Source: JAABVY01 sp964627935
GTDB lineage: Bacteria > Zixibacteria > MSB-5A5 > JAABVY01
NCBI GenBank assembly: GCA_964627935.1
Contig: CAZVLB010000014.1
Location: 53,829-117,828, forward strand
Length of the DNA stretch: 64,000 bases
Reading direction: 5' to 3'
Position numbers and translations under genes: made by a program
Part shown: positions 62,722 to 64,000 of the stretch, in pieces
Layout of the letters: every line of letters starts with the position of its first letter
Numbering within the stretch: position 1 is the first letter of the stretch
Notes under the pieces: model-generated
The model's database searches: none
Told to the model about the DNA's origin: nothing
Seen by the model: the letters and a program-made list of their open reading frames with translations, nothing else

Positions 62722-63204
62722 CTATCCTACCTGATAATAATTCCCCTTGGGATTGAATTTGCCCAATGCGGAATCATTGCCGCCCTGGCCGAAATCGAAA
62801 TCCAGGTCGAGCTGAATTTTGAGCGGGGGAAGCTTGGGGACAAGCTGGGCCGCACGATTCTCGGATCGCGGCACCCATGAGAGCTTCAGATCAAACTTCT
62901 TGAGATACATCTTGACCGTATCGCGATAAACCTTGATCGGGCCTGAGAGCGGAAGATCCTGGTTGACCTGATGAACCAGCTGGGCCGAATCGGTTACCAG
63001 TTCGAGGTTCTGTTTGGTCAGAAATTCCTGGTTCTTCTCGATAAACTTGACCGCCATAATTGCGGCGGTGTATTCGCATTCTGCCTGGCAACCCTCGAAA
63101 CGGGTACGGTAAATAACGCCCAAATCGGGCATCATAATGCTGATCAGGCCAAGATTGTCCTGTCCTGAGGTATTGCTGGAGTTGCCAAAGAAGTATAGTT
63201 TCAT
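62722..63204 (-). CDS. RNase H-like fold protein, catalytically incomplete
   Basis: 160 residues from the ATG at 63204 (GAGGGA upstream). ECEYTAAIMAVKFIEKN, LELVTDSAQLVHQVN and LSWVPRSENRAAQL follow the RNase HI-like (RVT_3) pattern, giving Glu44 and Asp72. The first catalytic Asp (expected after MKLYFF) is absent, and the last (expected in the NxxAD box) is Ala119. RNA-hybrid cleavage is doubtful; nucleic-acid binding remains possible. The tail after 125 is Gly/Asp rich and unassigned. Confidence 0.7.
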   Translation of the reverse strand: MKLYFFGNSSNTSGQDNLGLISIMMPDLGVIYRTRFEGCQAECEYTAAIMAVKFIEKNQEFLTKQNLELVTDSAQLVHQVNQDLPLSGPIKVYRDTVKMYLKKFDLKLSWVPRSENRAAQLVPKLPPLKIQLDLDFDFGQGGNDSALGKFNPKGNYYQVG

Positions 63205-63407
63205 ATTTCCCTCGTGCATTATCCTATTGCAAAACCAGTGCCGCACCGGTTTTCTGCCCATCCAACTGTTATACGCCCCATGTTCCGTTGTGCTAAGCTA
63301 TTAAGACGCATAAGCATAATTTCCGTTCAGAAATCGGGCCGAAAATATCGGAAAACCCCTCAAAAAACTGCCCGATGTGAAATCTTATGCACAATTTCGC
63401 ATCCTGA

Positions 63408-63839
63408 TTACTGCAATGATTCTTTTAATGTCTCCGCAAGTTCTCCGCGGGCGCGGACATATGTGCCCGTGCCGGTGGCCACCACCTGCCCCTCGACAAG
63501 CGCTTCACCCTCGGTTTTATAGATTCTGCCCCGGGAGGAAACAACCCGGCCGTAAAGCTCCAATTTCTGGCCGACATAAACCGGTTTCTTGAATTTTATT
63601 TCCATACCGGCGGTGACTGTCAGGATATCATCCTTGAGCACGGCCTTGATCATGACCTCATCCAGCAAAGAACAGACGATGCCCCCATGAAGCACGCGGG
63701 AATATCCCACAAACCGTTCTTCGACAGTGTATTCAGTCCTGACCGAGCCATCCTCCTGAACCATAAATCTGGCTTTCAGCCCGCATTCATTATTATCACC
63801 GCAGACAAAACATTCGCTGAACTTAACCACTTCACGCAT
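63408..63839 (-). CDS. Hotdog-fold thioesterase, PaaI/4HBT type
   Basis: 143 residues from the ATG at 63839 (GGAGGAA upstream). The HGG motif is VLHGGIVCSLLDEVM, with ITVTAGMEIKFKKPV-like core (LTVTAGMEIKFKKPVYVGQ). The N-terminal CFVCGDNNECGLKARF is common in this subgroup. It hydrolyses an acyl-CoA whose identity is unknown. Confidence 0.88.
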   Translation of the reverse strand: MREVVKFSECFVCGDNNECGLKARFMVQEDGSVRTEYTVEERFVGYSRVLHGGIVCSLLDEVMIKAVLKDDILTVTAGMEIKFKKPVYVGQKLELYGRVVSSRGRIYKTEGEALVEGQVVATGTGTYVRARGELAETLKESLQ

Positions 63840-63949
63840 AAAACTTCCTCCGGCACGGAAAGTAAACATGATCCGATGGCGAGGCAAGATTTTTCTGATT
63901 TCGCAGATATATAAGCCGATTTCTTTGCGCCGCGCGAAATACAGTTGTA

Positions 63950-63994
63950 GGTCGCGGTTCCGAATGAAGCGAAGCGCAATGAGAAACCCGACAT
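63950..63994. repeat. Dispersed repeat, partial copy of module A
   Basis: GAATGAAGCGAAGCGCAATG (63962 on) and GAGAAACCCGACAT match the start of the copies at 21529 and 25578. The copy diverges or is cut after 63994. Confidence 0.8.
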
Positions 63995-64000
63995 TCGTGC

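Overview
The window reads as a chromosomal segment from a Gram-negative (diderm) bacterium. The evidence for an outer membrane is LPS-core sugar enzymes (GmhB-like phosphatase, heptosyltransferase), a TonB-dependent receptor, a small outer-membrane barrel and several lipoproteins. Gene content and order (rplM-rpsI-rpsB-tsf-pyrH-frr-uppS-cdsA, the Ras-like GTPase/roadblock genes next to type IV pilus motors, the rhomboid with a C-terminal acidic tail, the very long acyl-CoA dehydratase activase fusion) suggest an uncultured lineage of the FCB/Zixibacteria type. That assignment is inference and needs a marker-gene tree. Almost all genes are on the minus strand, tightly packed and often overlapping. 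TTG and GTG starts are common. No tRNA, rRNA, CRISPR array, insertion sequence or phage gene was seen.

Layout. 1-2.0 kb: a receiver domain without its phospho-acceptor aspartate (cut by the window edge), rhomboid protease, CoA-binding protein, thioredoxin. 2.2-11.2 kb: a 1395-residue 2-hydroxyacyl-CoA dehydratase activase fusion downstream of a complete cytochrome c maturation set ccmABCDEF, including a 35-codon ccmD and a cysteine-type CcmE. 11.3-18.7 kb: envelope genes (signal peptidase I, RseP protease, a lipoprotein cyclophilin, AmrS-type radical SAM protein, GmhB-like phosphatase, heptosyltransferase, UppP, outer-membrane barrel). 18.9-21.4 kb: plus-strand prfB (with the programmed +1 frameshift), pta and an FmdB-type zinc ribbon. 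21.4-25.9 kb: a TonB receptor and a His-rich membrane protein between near-identical copies of a mosaic intergenic repeat. 25.9-36 kb: uvrC, NlpC/P60, UbiA, tenA, then cdsA-uppS-frr-pyrH-tsf-rpsB-rpsI-rplM with a structured leader before rpsB. 36.4-44.3 kb: a ZU5-like lipoprotein and a complete F-type ATP synthase operon, atpZ-I-B-E-F-H-A-G-D-C. 44.5-55.9 kb: an eleven-gene run joining an MglA-type GTPase, four roadblock proteins, a DUF4388 protein and PilB/PilT/PilC/PilS. 56-64 kb: comEC, murJ, divergent rpsT with a TTG start, and four less conserved genes (ParB-like, secreted beta-propeller-like, RNase H-like without all catalytic residues, hotdog thioesterase).

The most interesting system is the 44.5-55.9 kb run. 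An MglA-family GTPase with intact R53/Q82 carries a roughly 240-residue disordered tail that ends in a basic, probably membrane-binding segment. It is encoded with four different roadblock proteins (soluble MglB-like, minimal, membrane-anchored, TPR-fused) immediately upstream of the pilus extension and retraction ATPases. I infer a membrane-anchored polarity or pilus-switching module. Other points to check are the rpsB leader RNA, the terminator that abuts the uppP start codon, a recurrent TTGACA-16-TATNTT promoter form, and several proteins that have lost catalytic residues (receiver, RNase H-like, ComEC nuclease domain, GmhB zinc loop).
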